Numbered from the stretch's first letter, positions 1 to 7,709 are shown. The stretch: DNA of 19,532 nucleotides from Chthonomonas sp. UBA2387 (GCA_002343445.1 DDSP01000052.1:4646-24177); one strand, 5' to 3'. A program made the numbers and translations. Notes: generated by a model not told the origin, from the letters alone.

Positions 1-2
1 AC

Positions 3-347
3 GCGATGAACTACCTGGGGACGAAGTACGTGTGGGGCGGGAACGACCTTCAGAACGGCATTGATTGTTCGGGCTTCGTCAAGCAGCTCTTCGGCAAGAT
101 CGGCGTGAACCTGCCGCGAACGGCCGCCGAGCAGGCGTTGGTCGGTCAGGCCATCACACGGCTCGAGGACCTTCAGCCCGGCGACCGACTCTACTTCTGG
201 GAAGAGAAGCGCAAGAAGATCGGCCATACGGGCATTTATCTGGGGAACGGCTATTTCAGCCACTCCAGCAGCGGCAAGAAGGGTGTGACCACGGACTTTC
301 TCGACACGCCCAAGTGGCGCAACATCCTGGTCGCCGCCCGCCGCTGA
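3..347 (+). CDS. NlpC/P60 family cysteine peptidase, C-terminal part
   Basis: This is the C-terminal catalytic domain of an NlpC/P60 peptidase, a family that cleaves peptidoglycan stem peptides at the cell envelope. The frame is open to the window edge, and the residues before the first visible Met (Ala-Met-Asn-Tyr-Leu-Gly, then YVWGG) are the usual interior start of the domain. The real start is therefore upstream and the Met at position 6 is internal. The visible catalytic elements are Cys in DCSGF (residue 22 counted from that Met), His in GHTGIYLG (about residue 73) and a polar residue near FSHSSS. The domain ends at its normal place. The gene stops 24 nt before purS. Whether upstream SH3 or binding domains exist cannot be seen. 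Confidence 0.9.
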   Translation, partial: AMNYLGTKYVWGGNDLQNGIDCSGFVKQLFGKIGVNLPRTAAEQALVGQAITRLEDLQPGDRLYFWEEKRKKIGHTGIYLGNGYFSHSSSGKKGVTTDFLDTPKWRNILVAARR

Positions 348-371
348 ATCCGGAGGTGCCACAATCGCGGT

Positions 372-605
372 ATGCCGATCGTGCGCGTCGCCGTGACCCT
401 GAAGCCCTCGCTCCTTGATTCCGCTGGCCGCACCGTGGCCGGTTCGTTGGACAAGCTCGGCTTCCACGAGGTTTCGGCTGCCCGGATTGGGAAGCTCATC
501 CATCTGGAAGTGGACCGCTTCGAGCCCGAGCGCATCAAGGAGATGTGCGAGAAGCTGCTCGCCAACCCCGTGATCGAGGATTATTCGTTCGAGGTGGTCG
601 AGTGA
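372..605 (+). CDS. purS: Phosphoribosylformylglycinamidine synthase subunit PurS
   Basis: This 77-residue protein has the usual PurS length and pattern (VAVTLKPSLLDSAGRTV near the N-terminus, then RIGKLIHLEVD, then a C-terminal helix and strand ending EDYSFEVVE). PurS is the small structural subunit that links PurQ and PurL in the FGAM synthase complex, step four of purine synthesis. The call is firm because its stop codon overlaps the GTG start of purQ. No well-placed Shine-Dalgarno is seen: a GGAGG lies 15 nt before the ATG. A CACAAT hexamer ends 6 nt before it, so a leaderless transcript is possible, although translation from the upstream peptidase mRNA is equally possible. Confidence 0.94.
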   Translation: MPIVRVAVTLKPSLLDSAGRTVAGSLDKLGFHEVSAARIGKLIHLEVDRFEPERIKEMCEKLLANPVIEDYSFEVVE

Positions 606-1291
606 AGATCGCCGTCCTTCGGTTTCCCGGTTCGAACTGCGACCAAGACGCCCTTCATGCCCTGCGTGCGCTGGGCTACCGGGCCGACTACGCTTGGCAC
701 GAGGCGACCGATCTCTCGGGGTTCGACGGCGTGTTTTTGCCGGGCGGCTTCACGTATGGCGACTACCTGCGGTGCGGCGCGATCGCGTCGCGGTCGCCGG
801 TGATGGCCGAGGTCCGTCGGCTCGCCGAGCGGGGGGCGCCCGTTCTGGGCGTCTGCAACGGCTTTCAGGTGTTGTGCGAGTCGGGCCTGTTGCCCGGGGC
901 ATTGATGCAGAACGCCAGCCAGAAGTTCATCTGCCGCCCCGTTTGGCTTTCGCCGGTCAACCGTACGTCCCCTTGGACTCACGGGCTCGACCGACCCATC
1001 CGCATTCCCATCGCCCACGGCGAAGGGCGGTACACGTGCGACGAGGCGACGCTGCGCGCCCTTCAGGACGAGGACTGCATCGCGTTCCGTTACACGGATT
1101 CCAGCGGCCACCGCTCGGCGGACGCCAACCCGAACGGCTCGGCGGACGACATTGCGGGCGTGTTGGGCGCCGGAGGCAACGTGCTCGGCATGATGCCCCA
1201 CCCCGAGCGGGCGATTGACGCCTTGCTGGCGGGCGACGACGGCGTGGGCCTGCTCCGTGGCTTTGAGCGCGTGGCTGCGCTCGCGGGGTGA
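602..1291 (+). CDS. purQ: Phosphoribosylformylglycinamidine synthase subunit PurQ (glutaminase)
   Basis: This is the class I glutamine amidotransferase subunit of FGAM synthase, supplying ammonia from glutamine to PurL. I place the start at GTG 602, inside the GTGA overlap with the purS stop. That start gives 229 residues beginning MKIAVLRFPGSNCDQD, the classic PurQ N-terminus; the longer upstream reading runs through purS in another frame. The catalytic triad is visible: Cys85 in GVCNGFQ, and His200 and Glu202 in MMPHPERA. The oxyanion and substrate loop LPGGFTYGDYLR is at residues 46-57. The frame is intact. No purL follows in the window, so the synthetase subunit must be elsewhere. Confidence 0.96.
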   Translation: MKIAVLRFPGSNCDQDALHALRALGYRADYAWHEATDLSGFDGVFLPGGFTYGDYLRCGAIASRSPVMAEVRRLAERGAPVLGVCNGFQVLCESGLLPGALMQNASQKFICRPVWLSPVNRTSPWTHGLDRPIRIPIAHGEGRYTCDEATLRALQDEDCIAFRYTDSSGHRSADANPNGSADDIAGVLGAGGNVLGMMPHPERAIDALLAGDDGVGLLRGFERVAALAG

Positions 1292-1335
1292 GGCTGAGGT
1301 TAGGCGAACTGCGCGAACCGCCCCCCTGATAGGCC

Positions 1336-1355
1336 ATTTTGCCGACGGCGAAAAT
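1336..1355 (+). terminator. Hairpin in the purQ-luxR-type gap, possible weak terminator
   Basis: An ATTTTGCC arm pairs with GGC-G-AAAAT across a GAC loop, giving eight pairs with one bulged G. A/T runs at the outer ends make it terminator-like on either strand, but the T-run is short. It is the only structure I see between purQ and the next gene. Confidence 0.3.
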
Positions 1356-1430
1356 TCCATCTCAAATCTGCTGGCTCGTGTGGAAGAAGACACACGGTGA
1401 ACTGGAAAAGCCAATAGAGGTGGTTGAACG

Positions 1431-1685
1431 ATGGTCAATGGATCTGACGTACCGAAGCGCGCAGTGCGGCTCACTCGACGAGAAATCGAAGTGCTGAGCT
1501 TGATCGCTGAGGGCTACAGCAGCCAGGAGGCCGCCGACAAGCTCTTCGTCTCGAAGAGAACGGTGGACTTCCATCTGGCGAACATTTACGCCAAGCTGCA
1601 AGTGAGCAACCGCGTCCAGGCCTTCCAGGCTGCAACGCGCATGGGTCTGCTCAAGTCGCCCTTCAGCGACCAGCGAGCCGCGTAA
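1431..1685 (+). CDS. Stand-alone LuxR-type helix-turn-helix protein
   Basis: This 84-residue protein is almost entirely a LuxR/GerE C-terminal DNA-binding domain. It contains LTRREIEVLSLIAEGYS (14-30), then QEAADKLFVSKRTVDFHLANIYAKL with the recognition helix around 41-56, then NRVQAFQAATRMGLL. There is no receiver or ligand-binding domain, so it is either a solo regulator or the output partner of a separate sensor. An AGAGGTGG stretch (1416-1423) lies upstream, at slightly long spacing. The gene is monocistronic by appearance, closed by the terminator at 1722. Its target is unknown; the next gene, encoding an outer-membrane protein, is a natural candidate. Confidence 0.86.
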   Translation: MVNGSDVPKRAVRLTRREIEVLSLIAEGYSSQEAADKLFVSKRTVDFHLANIYAKLQVSNRVQAFQAATRMGLLKSPFSDQRAA

Positions 1686-1721
1686 GGGACGTCCCTGACG
1701 CAAAGAGGTAGGGTCGGACTC

Positions 1722-1748
1722 GGAAACGGGTTCGGCCCGTTCCTTTTT
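1722..1748 (+). terminator. Rho-independent terminator after the LuxR-type gene
   Basis: The arms AACGGG (1725-1730) and CCCGTT (1736-1741) close a TTCGG loop. GG and CC extend the stem past one bulged A, and a run of five T follows. The position is right for ending the small regulator's transcript and separating it from the next gene. Confidence 0.75.
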
Positions 1749-1778
1749 GGGCCTCTCGCCCCAGAGCGAGGGCCGCGC

Positions 1779-1789
1779 TAGCGTAAGGT
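1779..1789 (+). promoter_or_regulatory. Possible -10 element for a leaderless start
   Basis: Overlapping TAGCGT (1779-1784) and TAAGGT (1784-1789) fit a TANNNT -10 pattern. The second ends 8 nt before the ATG at 1798, and no Shine-Dalgarno is present. The hexamers are weak on their own; the repeated spacing seen at other genes in this window is what makes them worth listing. Confidence 0.35.
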
Positions 1790-1797
1790 TGCAGGCT

Positions 1798-3807
1798 ATG
1801 CGTCACACCATTCTGGTCGCGGTTGCGGCCCTCGGAGCGACGGCCATGGCCGACCACTCGCGCCGGTTGCCCTCCCACCGCATCGCGCAGCCGCCGAAGA
1901 TCGACGCGGCCATCGGGGCCGAGGAGTGGCCCGAGCAGACACGGACGACGGGATTCTCGAACCCAGGCGACAACTCCAAGGACCCGTTCGGCACCGAGGT
2001 TTGGATCGCGTACGACCGCGAGGCCATCTACTGCGCCATCCGGTGCACCGACCCACAGCCCAACCTCATCCGCGCGGTCGAGTACCGGCGCGATTCGAGC
2101 GTGAACGGCGACGATCACGTCCTCGTTGGCATCAACCCCTTCCGAACCTTCCAGGAGAACGACTTCACCGTGTTCGCCGTTGGTGCGGGCGGCGGTGCGA
2201 ACGTCGAGTTCGCCGGGGGGCGTGCCGCCAAACGCGAGTGGCAAGGCGAGTGGGAGGCCAAGAGCCGCGTGACGGACACCGGTTGGGAAATGGAACTGCG
2301 CATTCCTTGGCGTGTGCTGCACTTGCCCGGGCCCGGGACGAGGGACGTCGAGATCAACTTCGGTCGCCGCATCCCGCGCCTACAGAGCACCTACCTCTGG
2401 TCGAACCTGGGTTCGAACGAGCGCTTCGAGCGCAACGGCGTGTGGCAGGGCGTTGACGTTCCGGCCTCGGAGGTTGCGGCAACCATCCAAGTCCTCCCCT
2501 ATCAGATCCTTGGAACCAGCAAGGACGATGGGATGGAGTTCAATACGGGCTTCGACGCGCGCTACCAAGTGGGTAATCGGTTGACGTCGCTCCTCAGCGT
2601 CAATCCCGACTTCAAGAACATCGAAAACGCCGTCCTCAGCCTCGACTACTCACGGTTCGAACGGCTCGCCGACGAGCGAAGGCCATTCTTCGTCGAAGGC
2701 ATCGACACGCTCTCGTTCGGCGGCAGGTCGGTGCGCATGTTCGCCCCCCAGAGGCTAAGGACGTTCGACGTCGGGGCCAAGGCGTTCGGTCGCGTCTCGG
2801 ACAAGGAGATGGTGTCAGCACTCGCAACCACCCGTTTCGACCACGAAACGGCGGCCGTGATGCGTTACGAGCGGACGTTCAGCACCGACAACCTGATCCG
2901 GGCGGGTGTCGTGCACTTGGACGACCGGGTGGGCGGGGTCCGGAACACAGCGGCCGGGATCGAGGCATTCGCCCAAGGCGAGCGTTGGGGCGGCGACGTG
3001 TTCTACGATGTCTCCGACGACTCGGCGACCGGAAAGGGCCATCGCTTGGACTTGGACGTCACGTATCGCGAGCGCTACTGGAACGGGTTCCTCGGCTTCC
3101 AGCAGATCACCAAGAACTTTCTGCCTCGGTTGGGCTTCGCGCCGCGACGAGGGTTCAAGGGCGTGCAGGGCGGCTTCTTCTACGAGCGCGAAGGGGCAAC
3201 GGGCGCGATCGCTCAGACCGATGGCGGCGTCTCGTTCTCGGACTTCCAAGCCGAGGGAGGCGGCATCTTCCAGCGGGGCGCGGAGGCCTGGTACGAGGTG
3301 GACTTCCGAAACGGGTTGGAACTCGGCGCCGCCTGGGGGCAATCGGAGTACTTTGGCAAGGTGGACCGCTTCTACACGTTCGGTGCGACGCACCCCGACA
3401 ACAACCCCTATCGGCGCATGAACTTCGGCATCACGGGCGGGTCGGTTGCGGGTGAGCGGTACAACGACGTGAGCTTCGGGGGCAACTACCGGTTCGCCAA
3501 CAAGTTGACGCTCTCGGGTTCGTTCGGCTGGCTGTCGCTGGGCGACGAGCGTGCGCGCCAACACGTGGTCAGCCTCAACTACGAGATCGACGCTTATCGC
3601 TCGATCGCGGGGCGCATGGTGATGCGGGACGACAAGATCAACGGCTACCTGGCCTTCCGCCAGTCGGGCAATCTCGGCGCGGAGTACTTCTTGATCCTGG
3701 GCGACCCGAACGCTCCGGAGTTCAAGAGCCGCGTTGTGGCCAAGGTCGTGTACCCCCTGGAATTCAAGCCGGTCCGCAAGGCGTCGGGCCAAGCGGTCAA
3801 ACTGTAG
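1798..3807 (+). CDS. DUF5916-like outer-membrane beta-barrel protein with CBM9-like domain
   Basis: This is a 669-residue exported protein. The start at ATG 1798 gives a short signal peptide (hydrophobic ILVAVAALGATAMA); the longer in-frame upstream reading would bury it. Residues about 30-200 resemble the carbohydrate-binding family 9-like domain (PPKIDAAIGAEEW, then VWIAYDREAIYCAI). The rest alternates strands with aromatic ends and contains NPDFKNIENAV followed by RFERLADERRPFFVEG, a hallmark of DUF5916 barrel proteins. The last residues are not the typical terminal Phe. The family is outer-membrane; substrate and function are unknown. trpA starts 2 nt after its stop, so they may be cotranscribed although unrelated in function. 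Confidence 0.85.
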   Translation: MRHTILVAVAALGATAMADHSRRLPSHRIAQPPKIDAAIGAEEWPEQTRTTGFSNPGDNSKDPFGTEVWIAYDREAIYCAIRCTDPQPNLIRAVEYRRDSSVNGDDHVLVGINPFRTFQENDFTVFAVGAGGGANVEFAGGRAAKREWQGEWEAKSRVTDTGWEMELRIPWRVLHLPGPGTRDVEINFGRRIPRLQSTYLWSNLGSNERFERNGVWQGVDVPASEVAATIQVLPYQILGTSKDDGMEFNTGFDARYQVGNRLTSLLSVNPDFKNIENAVLSLDYSRFERLADERRPFFVEGIDTLSFGGRSVRMFAPQRLRTFDVGAKAFGRVSDKEMVSALATTRFDHETAAVMRYERTFSTDNLIRAGVVHLDDRVGGVRNTAAGIEAFAQGERWGGDVFYDVSDDSATGKGHRLDLDVTYRERYWNGFLGFQQITKNFLPRLGFAPRRGFKGVQGGFFYEREGATGAIAQTDGGVSFSDFQAEGGGIFQRGAEAWYEVDFRNGLELGAAWGQSEYFGKVDRFYTFGATHPDNNPYRRMNFGITGGSVAGERYNDVSFGGNYRFANKLTLSGSFGWLSLGDERARQHVVSLNYEIDAYRSIAGRMVMRDDKINGYLAFRQSGNLGAEYFLILGDPNAPEFKSRVVAKVVYPLEFKPVRKASGQAVKL

Positions 3808-3809
3808 GC

Positions 3810-4601
3810 GTGAGTCGGATCGAAACCGCCTTCGAGGGTCTTCGCGCGCGCGGCGAGAAGGCCCTCGTGCTTTATGTCACCGCTGGCGACCCGTCCCTGA
3901 CGGACCTCCCCGATATTGTCGATGCCTTGGTCGAGGGGGGCGCCGACATCGTGGAGGTGGGCATTCCGTTCAGCGATCCCATCGCCGACGGCCCCACGAT
4001 TCAAGCCAGTACCCAGCGTGCGCTCGACCGTGGCGTGACGCCGATTGCGGTATTGGAGACGGTGGCTGCGTTCAGCGGGAAGGTGCCGACCGTGCTCATG
4101 GGCTACTACAACCCCGTGCTGCGTATGGGGCTGGAGACGTTCGCCAAGCGTGCGGGCGGGGCGGGTGTGGCGGGAGCGATCCTCACCGATCTGACGCCCG
4201 AAGAGTCCGACGATTGGGTCGCCGCATCGCGTGCGCGCGCTATCGCGTCGGTGTTCCTCGCCGCGCCGACCTCCACCGATGCGCGGCTGGATGAAGTCTG
4301 CAAGCGGGCCAACGGGTTTGTCTATGCCGTTTCCCGCACGGGCGTGACGGGTGCCGCGCAGGAAGTTCCGCCCGATGTGCAGGACTTGGTGAGGCGTGTC
4401 AAGAGTCGGACCGAGGTGCCGGTTTGCGTCGGGTTCGGCATCAGCACCCCCGACCACGTTCGCATGGTGTGCGAGGTGGCCGATGGTGCGGTGATCGGCA
4501 GTTGGCTGGTGCAGTGGCTCGCGGAGCATTGGCGGGTCGGTGCGGGGCGCGCCGAACTGGTGGACCGCATTCGCTCGCTGAAGGAAGCGACGCGAGGATG
4601 A
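3810..4601 (+). CDS. trpA: Tryptophan synthase alpha subunit
   Basis: TrpA cleaves indole-3-glycerol phosphate to indole and glyceraldehyde 3-phosphate; the indole passes to TrpB. The 263-residue length is normal. Glu49 in VEVGIPFSDP and Asp60 in IADGP match the two catalytic acids of the enterobacterial enzyme, even in numbering. The phosphate-binding part VYAVSRTGVTGA and the barrel strand VCVGFGIS are present. The family segment usually reading DLPPEE is DLTPEE here, a small variation. The start is GTG, 2 nt after the preceding stop, and the end overlaps threonine synthase by ATGA. No trpB is in the window. Confidence 0.96.
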   Translation: MSRIETAFEGLRARGEKALVLYVTAGDPSLTDLPDIVDALVEGGADIVEVGIPFSDPIADGPTIQASTQRALDRGVTPIAVLETVAAFSGKVPTVLMGYYNPVLRMGLETFAKRAGGAGVAGAILTDLTPEESDDWVAASRARAIASVFLAAPTSTDARLDEVCKRANGFVYAVSRTGVTGAAQEVPPDVQDLVRRVKSRTEVPVCVGFGISTPDHVRMVCEVADGAVIGSWLVQWLAEHWRVGAGRAELVDRIRSLKEATRG

Positions 4602-5728
4602 CGCACCTGGAATGCTCCCTGACCGGCGAGCGGGCCGATTGGCGCGTTCCGGTCAACCTCTCGCCCGCTGGCCGACCGTATCTGGCTCGCTACGATCTCT
4701 CGCCGGACATCATGCCGCAAAGCGCTGTTGCGCAACGTCCCGCCGGACTTTGGCGGTACTGCGAGGTCCTGCCTCCTTGCGAGCCGCTCTCGTTGGGCGA
4801 GGGTGGCACACCGCTGCACCACGCGGAGCGGCTGAGACGCAACTGGTGGATCAAGGACGAGGCCGTGAACCCGACGGCCAGCTTCAAGGCGCGGGGCATG
4901 GCGGTGGCTGTGGCGATGGCCCGGCACTTCGGCCTGAAGCGCCTGGCCGTGCCCTCGGCGGGGAACGCGGGTGGCGCGTTGGCCGCCTATGCGGCGGCTG
5001 CGGGGCTGGAAGCGTTCGTGTTCATGCCGAGCGATACGCCGTTGGCGTGCATTGTGGAAGCGCAGTGCCACGGGGCGCGGGTCGAATTGGTGGACGGGCT
5101 GATCACCGATTGCGCCGCCCTCATCGGCGAGCGAAAGGAGGCGGAGGGCTGGTTCGACATGAGCACGCTCAAGGAGCCGTACCGACTCGAGGGCAAGAAG
5201 ACGATGGCCTACGAGTTGATCGAGCAGTTGGGCCGGGTGCCCGATGTGATCGTGTATCCCACGGGGGGCGGCACGGGCCTCATCGGCATGTGGAAGGCGT
5301 TCGACGAGATGCAGGCCCTTGGGTGGATCGGCGCGGAGCGACCGCGTATGGTGGCCGTGCAGGCTTCGGGCTGCCCGCCGATCGTGCGCGCGTTCGAAGC
5401 GGGAGAACGTTTCGCGACCGAGTTCCAGAATGCCAGCACTTCGGCCTCGGGACTGCTTGTACCGAAAGCCGTCGGCGACTTTCTGATTCTCGATGCCATT
5501 CGGGCGTCCGGGGGGTTGGCGATGACGGTGAGCGATGCAGAGATGGTTTGGGCGGCACGCGAGATCGCGTCCAAGACCGGCGTGTTCGCCTCGCCCGAAG
5601 GGGGTGCCGCCTATGCTGCAGCGCGTCGGCTCCACGACCGCAGCCTGATCGGCAACGACGAGTTGGTCGTGCTGTTCAACACGGGGTCGGGCCTGAAGTA
5701 CCTAGAAGCACTTGGCGGGCAAACCTAG
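4598..5728 (+). CDS. thrC: Threonine synthase (PLP-dependent)
   Basis: This 376-residue fold-type II PLP enzyme converts O-phosphohomoserine to threonine. The ATG at 4598 lies in the ATGA overlap with the trpA stop and precedes the expected N-terminus (LECSLTG). The PLP lysine is Lys97 in NPTASFKARG. The substrate loop SAGNAGGALAAYAA is at about 119-132 and the glycine-rich phosphate cup YPTGGGTGLIG near 239. Only one Cys of the N-terminal zinc-like motif found in some family members remains. A related activity such as threonine dehydratase is less likely, given the N-terminal extension and the GEGGTPL motif at 67-73. Translational coupling with trpA is likely. Confidence 0.88.
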   Translation: MTHLECSLTGERADWRVPVNLSPAGRPYLARYDLSPDIMPQSAVAQRPAGLWRYCEVLPPCEPLSLGEGGTPLHHAERLRRNWWIKDEAVNPTASFKARGMAVAVAMARHFGLKRLAVPSAGNAGGALAAYAAAAGLEAFVFMPSDTPLACIVEAQCHGARVELVDGLITDCAALIGERKEAEGWFDMSTLKEPYRLEGKKTMAYELIEQLGRVPDVIVYPTGGGTGLIGMWKAFDEMQALGWIGAERPRMVAVQASGCPPIVRAFEAGERFATEFQNASTSASGLLVPKAVGDFLILDAIRASGGLAMTVSDAEMVWAAREIASKTGVFASPEGGAAYAAARRLHDRSLIGNDELVVLFNTGSGLKYLEALGGQT

Positions 5729-5746
5729 AATCGGCCCAGTGAGCGG

Positions 5747-5752
5747 TAGACT
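5747..5752 (+). promoter_or_regulatory. -10-like TAGACT, leaderless spacing
   Basis: TAGACT ends exactly 7 nt before the ATG at 5760, with no Shine-Dalgarno between them. Transcription would begin at or next to the start codon. No good -35 is seen at 17 nt. Confidence 0.45.
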
Positions 5753-5759
5753 CTGAACG

Positions 5760-5969
5760 ATGGACTCCGAGACGCATTTGCCAACCCGGCCGGGTTGGAC
5801 GCTCGAGGTTGGAGACCGTGCCGAACTCGAAGAGGCCAAGCTCAAGCGATGGCGCGACATGACGCCCCAGCAACGCTTGGACGCTTACATGGAGCTCCTC
5901 AAGGACTGGTGGCCCGATGAGCCGCGACTTCGCGGAACTGCTCGCCTCGTTGAACGATCACAACGTTGA
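5760..5969 (+). CDS. Small protein overlapping the nucleotidyltransferase gene
   Basis: This 69-residue acidic/basic protein has a likely helical centre (AELEEAKLKRWRDMTPQQRLDAYMELLKDWW). It carries the W-x-x-M-T-P-x-x-R-L pattern seen in small proteins paired with nucleotidyltransferases. Its last 53 nt overlap the next gene in another frame, so its C-terminal residues (from about 53) are probably constrained by that gene. The start is supported by the -10-like TAGACT 7 nt upstream. By context it is the partner in a two-gene module, perhaps antitoxin- or adaptor-like. I recognise no named family with certainty. Confidence 0.6.
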   Translation: MDSETHLPTRPGWTLEVGDRAELEEAKLKRWRDMTPQQRLDAYMELLKDWWPDEPRLRGTARLVERSQR

Positions 5970-6378
5970 GTACCTCATCGTGGGCTCGACCGTCTTGGCG
6001 TTCTTGGGCCGCCCTCGCTACACCGAGGATCTGGACATTTGGGTTCGTGCCACAGAGAAGAACATTGACCTCCTAGGGACAGCCTTGGAGAGCTTTGGTG
6101 CCCCCCTAAATCGGGAGCGCCTCGCCGAGATGCACCTCGCGAAGGACAAGATGATCGTCCTCGGTGCGGCGCCGACGGCGGTGGACATCCTCAACCAGAT
6201 CAAGGGTTTGGACTTTGACGATGCGTGGGCAAACCGAAGCCACGCAGAACTCTTCGGAGTCAAAGCGCCCATTCTCGGTCGCGACGACTTTGTCCGCTCC
6301 AAGCGCGCTGCCGGACGGGCCAAAGACCTCGCCGATTTGGCGATCTTGGCCGAGGCCGAGGGCTCAGAAGACCCCTGA
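5917..6378 (+). CDS. Nucleotidyltransferase (DUF6036/MNT-like)
   Basis: This 153-residue protein has a minimal nucleotidyltransferase core: Gly23-Ser24 in IVGSTVLAFLG, Thr36-x-Asp38-x-Asp40 in RYTEDLDIWV, and a third acid, Asp90, in TAVDIL. A basic helix RSKRAAGRAKDLADLAIL ends the protein, as in families where such enzymes modify a partner or RNA. In MNT/HEPN systems a similar enzyme is the antitoxin; in AbiE-type systems it is the toxin. Here the only partner is the small overlapping upstream protein, so the role is open. The Rhs remnant begins 5 nt after the stop. A collapsed second copy lies at 8064-8151. Confidence 0.78.
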   Translation: MSRDFAELLASLNDHNVEYLIVGSTVLAFLGRPRYTEDLDIWVRATEKNIDLLGTALESFGAPLNRERLAEMHLAKDKMIVLGAAPTAVDILNQIKGLDFDDAWANRSHAELFGVKAPILGRDDFVRSKRAAGRAKDLADLAILAEAEGSEDP

Positions 6379-6383
6379 AACCC

Positions 6384-7181
6384 GTGGAGGACTTCACACG
6401 CAAGGTCTCGGGGCAGGACCAGACGGACGTGATCCGGCACGGGCTCGGGGCGCGGGGGATCGACTTCATCGAGACGGACGCGTACAACGCCTCGCCTTCT
6501 GGGGCGTATCCGTTGTATGATGGACACGGCAACATGATCGCGACGCTGACCAAACAGCCGACGAACTCGTTCAGCCTCTCGGCGCGGAGGTACACCGACC
6601 CTTGGGGCGTGACGCGCGTCGGTGCCTCGACGGGCAAGCCGGACCAGCGGTACTGCGCCAACCTGGGGCATCGGCAGGACGACGAAAGCGGGCTGACCTA
6701 CATGCGCGCCAGGTACTACGAACCGACGACGGGACGGTTCATCAGCGAAGACCCGGCGAGGGATGGCCTCAACTGGCACTCTTTCGGCAGTAACACGCCA
6801 ACGTCTCTTGCTGATGCCGATGGACGAATGTCCATCTATGCTCAGGTGTTCCTGATGGCGTTGATATTCGGTACTACTCAGGCGTTGACGGAGGCAGCAA
6901 CCAAGAGTGCGATATTAGGAGGTACCGGGATGCAGTATAATGCGGCACAAGATATAGTTGACGGAATGATCGAGACTATCGTGGTCGCATACGTCATAAA
7001 TCTATACATGACAGAATTCTCAAAGCCTTATGGAAGAATGACCTTCAATGGCAAACTTGGGCTCAACGTCGTCACTGGAGCGATAGCCGGAATAGGTGTC
7101 GGGCTGTTACTAGCCATCACTGCTGGGCTGTGGCAGAGTGGTATCCTTGCGGAGTTGCTTTACCTTGAACATTGTACGTAG
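6384..7181 (+). pseudogene. C-terminal Rhs fragment with membrane-spanning tail
   Basis: The frame carries the end of an Rhs/YD-repeat core: YPLYDGHGNMIATL, TDPWG, then RYCANLGHRQDDESGLTYMRARYYEPTTGRF and SEDPARDGLNWHSFGSN, where cores normally stop and variable tips begin. Everything N-terminal (signal, many YD repeats) is missing. The frame is open upstream into the nucleotidyltransferase gene, and GTG 6384 is only the first start past it (265 residues). The tail after about 6830 has three hydrophobic segments (MSIYAQVFLMALIFG; IVVAYVINLYM; GAIAGIGVGLLLAITAGL) and is clearly AT-richer than the neighbours. It may be an orphan tip expressed only after recombination with a full rhs gene, or simply debris. 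Confidence 0.8.
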
Positions 7182-7491
7182 TTCATCTTCACAAATCAAC
7201 GCCTTGCTGTGGCTAGCTATAGCAGTAGGTGCCATGTCCTCAATTGCTCTGCTATTGCGGGCGCCGGACAGTGTCATTCGCATTCTGATGATAGTCGGAG
7301 TGTGCAGCGCTTCGTTCGGATCGTTCACCGGCAGCATCTTGAGGAGCATCCTGGTTTCCGCGATTGCGATTGTCTATTGTTTTCCAATATTGCCTTGGGA
7401 CCGTTCCGGGGTCATGGTTGCGCAGGTTGCACTTAAGGTCGCGGCTCTCTTCGTCCTTTTGCTGTTGATACGCCTCGACGCAAGAAAGTGA
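7138..7491 (+). CDS. Small four-helix membrane protein next to the Rhs tip
   Basis: This protein of up to 117 residues has four hydrophobic stretches (LLWLAIAVGAMSSIALLL; VIRILMIVGVCSASFG; ILVSAIAIVYCFPILP; VAALFVLLLLIRL) and a basic end (LDARK). The start is uncertain: GTG 7138 overlaps the Rhs frame by 44 nt, and TTG 7165 would overlap by 17 nt. Overlap with the Rhs tip and shared AT-richness suggest the two arrived together. Immunity proteins against membrane-acting Rhs tips are often small membrane proteins encoded exactly here. That role is inferred from position only. Confidence 0.55.
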   Translation: MVSLRSCFTLNIVRSSSSQINALLWLAIAVGAMSSIALLLRAPDSVIRILMIVGVCSASFGSFTGSILRSILVSAIAIVYCFPILPWDRSGVMVAQVALKVAALFVLLLLIRLDARK

Positions 7492-7709
7492 ACACACCTG
7501 CAATTCTAGGCCCACGCGACTGCGACCACCACAGAAGGATCCCTCAACACCTCACCCCGCGCGCGCGCTTTGACCGAGACCCGGATCGGCTGATCGGGTC
7601 AAGGCAGTTTATGGGCAAAGCACCCCCGGGTGGGAGGGGGGACAGGACGGTATAGCCGAACCGCTCGGGTCCCATGCCAAGGTGTCGTTTCGGCAGCCGC
7701 GAAGGACCT
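7492..7709. other. Non-coding stretch with inverted repeat
   Basis: No convincing gene is visible. TTGACC (7570-7575) pairs with GGTCAA (7597-7602) around an inner GATC/GATC pairing, giving an interrupted hairpin, and a CACCCCCGGGTG palindrome lies near 7620-7631. No T-run marks either as a terminator. The stretch may be decayed DNA of the accessory patch. Confidence 0.5.

Noticed and set aside
581..1474. Long minus-strand open frame opposite purQ
   Set aside because: Antisense shadow of a certain gene. It is Arg/Ala/Val-rich with no family pattern, as expected opposite high-G+C coding DNA.
1686..1695. Palindrome GGGACGTCCC after the LuxR-type stop
   Set aside because: Short, isolated and without a loop or T-run; the real terminator follows at 1722.
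2815..3792. Long minus-strand open frame opposite the DUF5916-like gene
   Set aside because: Shadow frame: composition follows third-position G+C of the real gene, and no motif is seen.
4322..5635. Minus-strand 437-codon frame opposite trpA and threonine synthase
   Set aside because: It crosses two certain genes on the other strand, and its His/Arg-rich product matches nothing.
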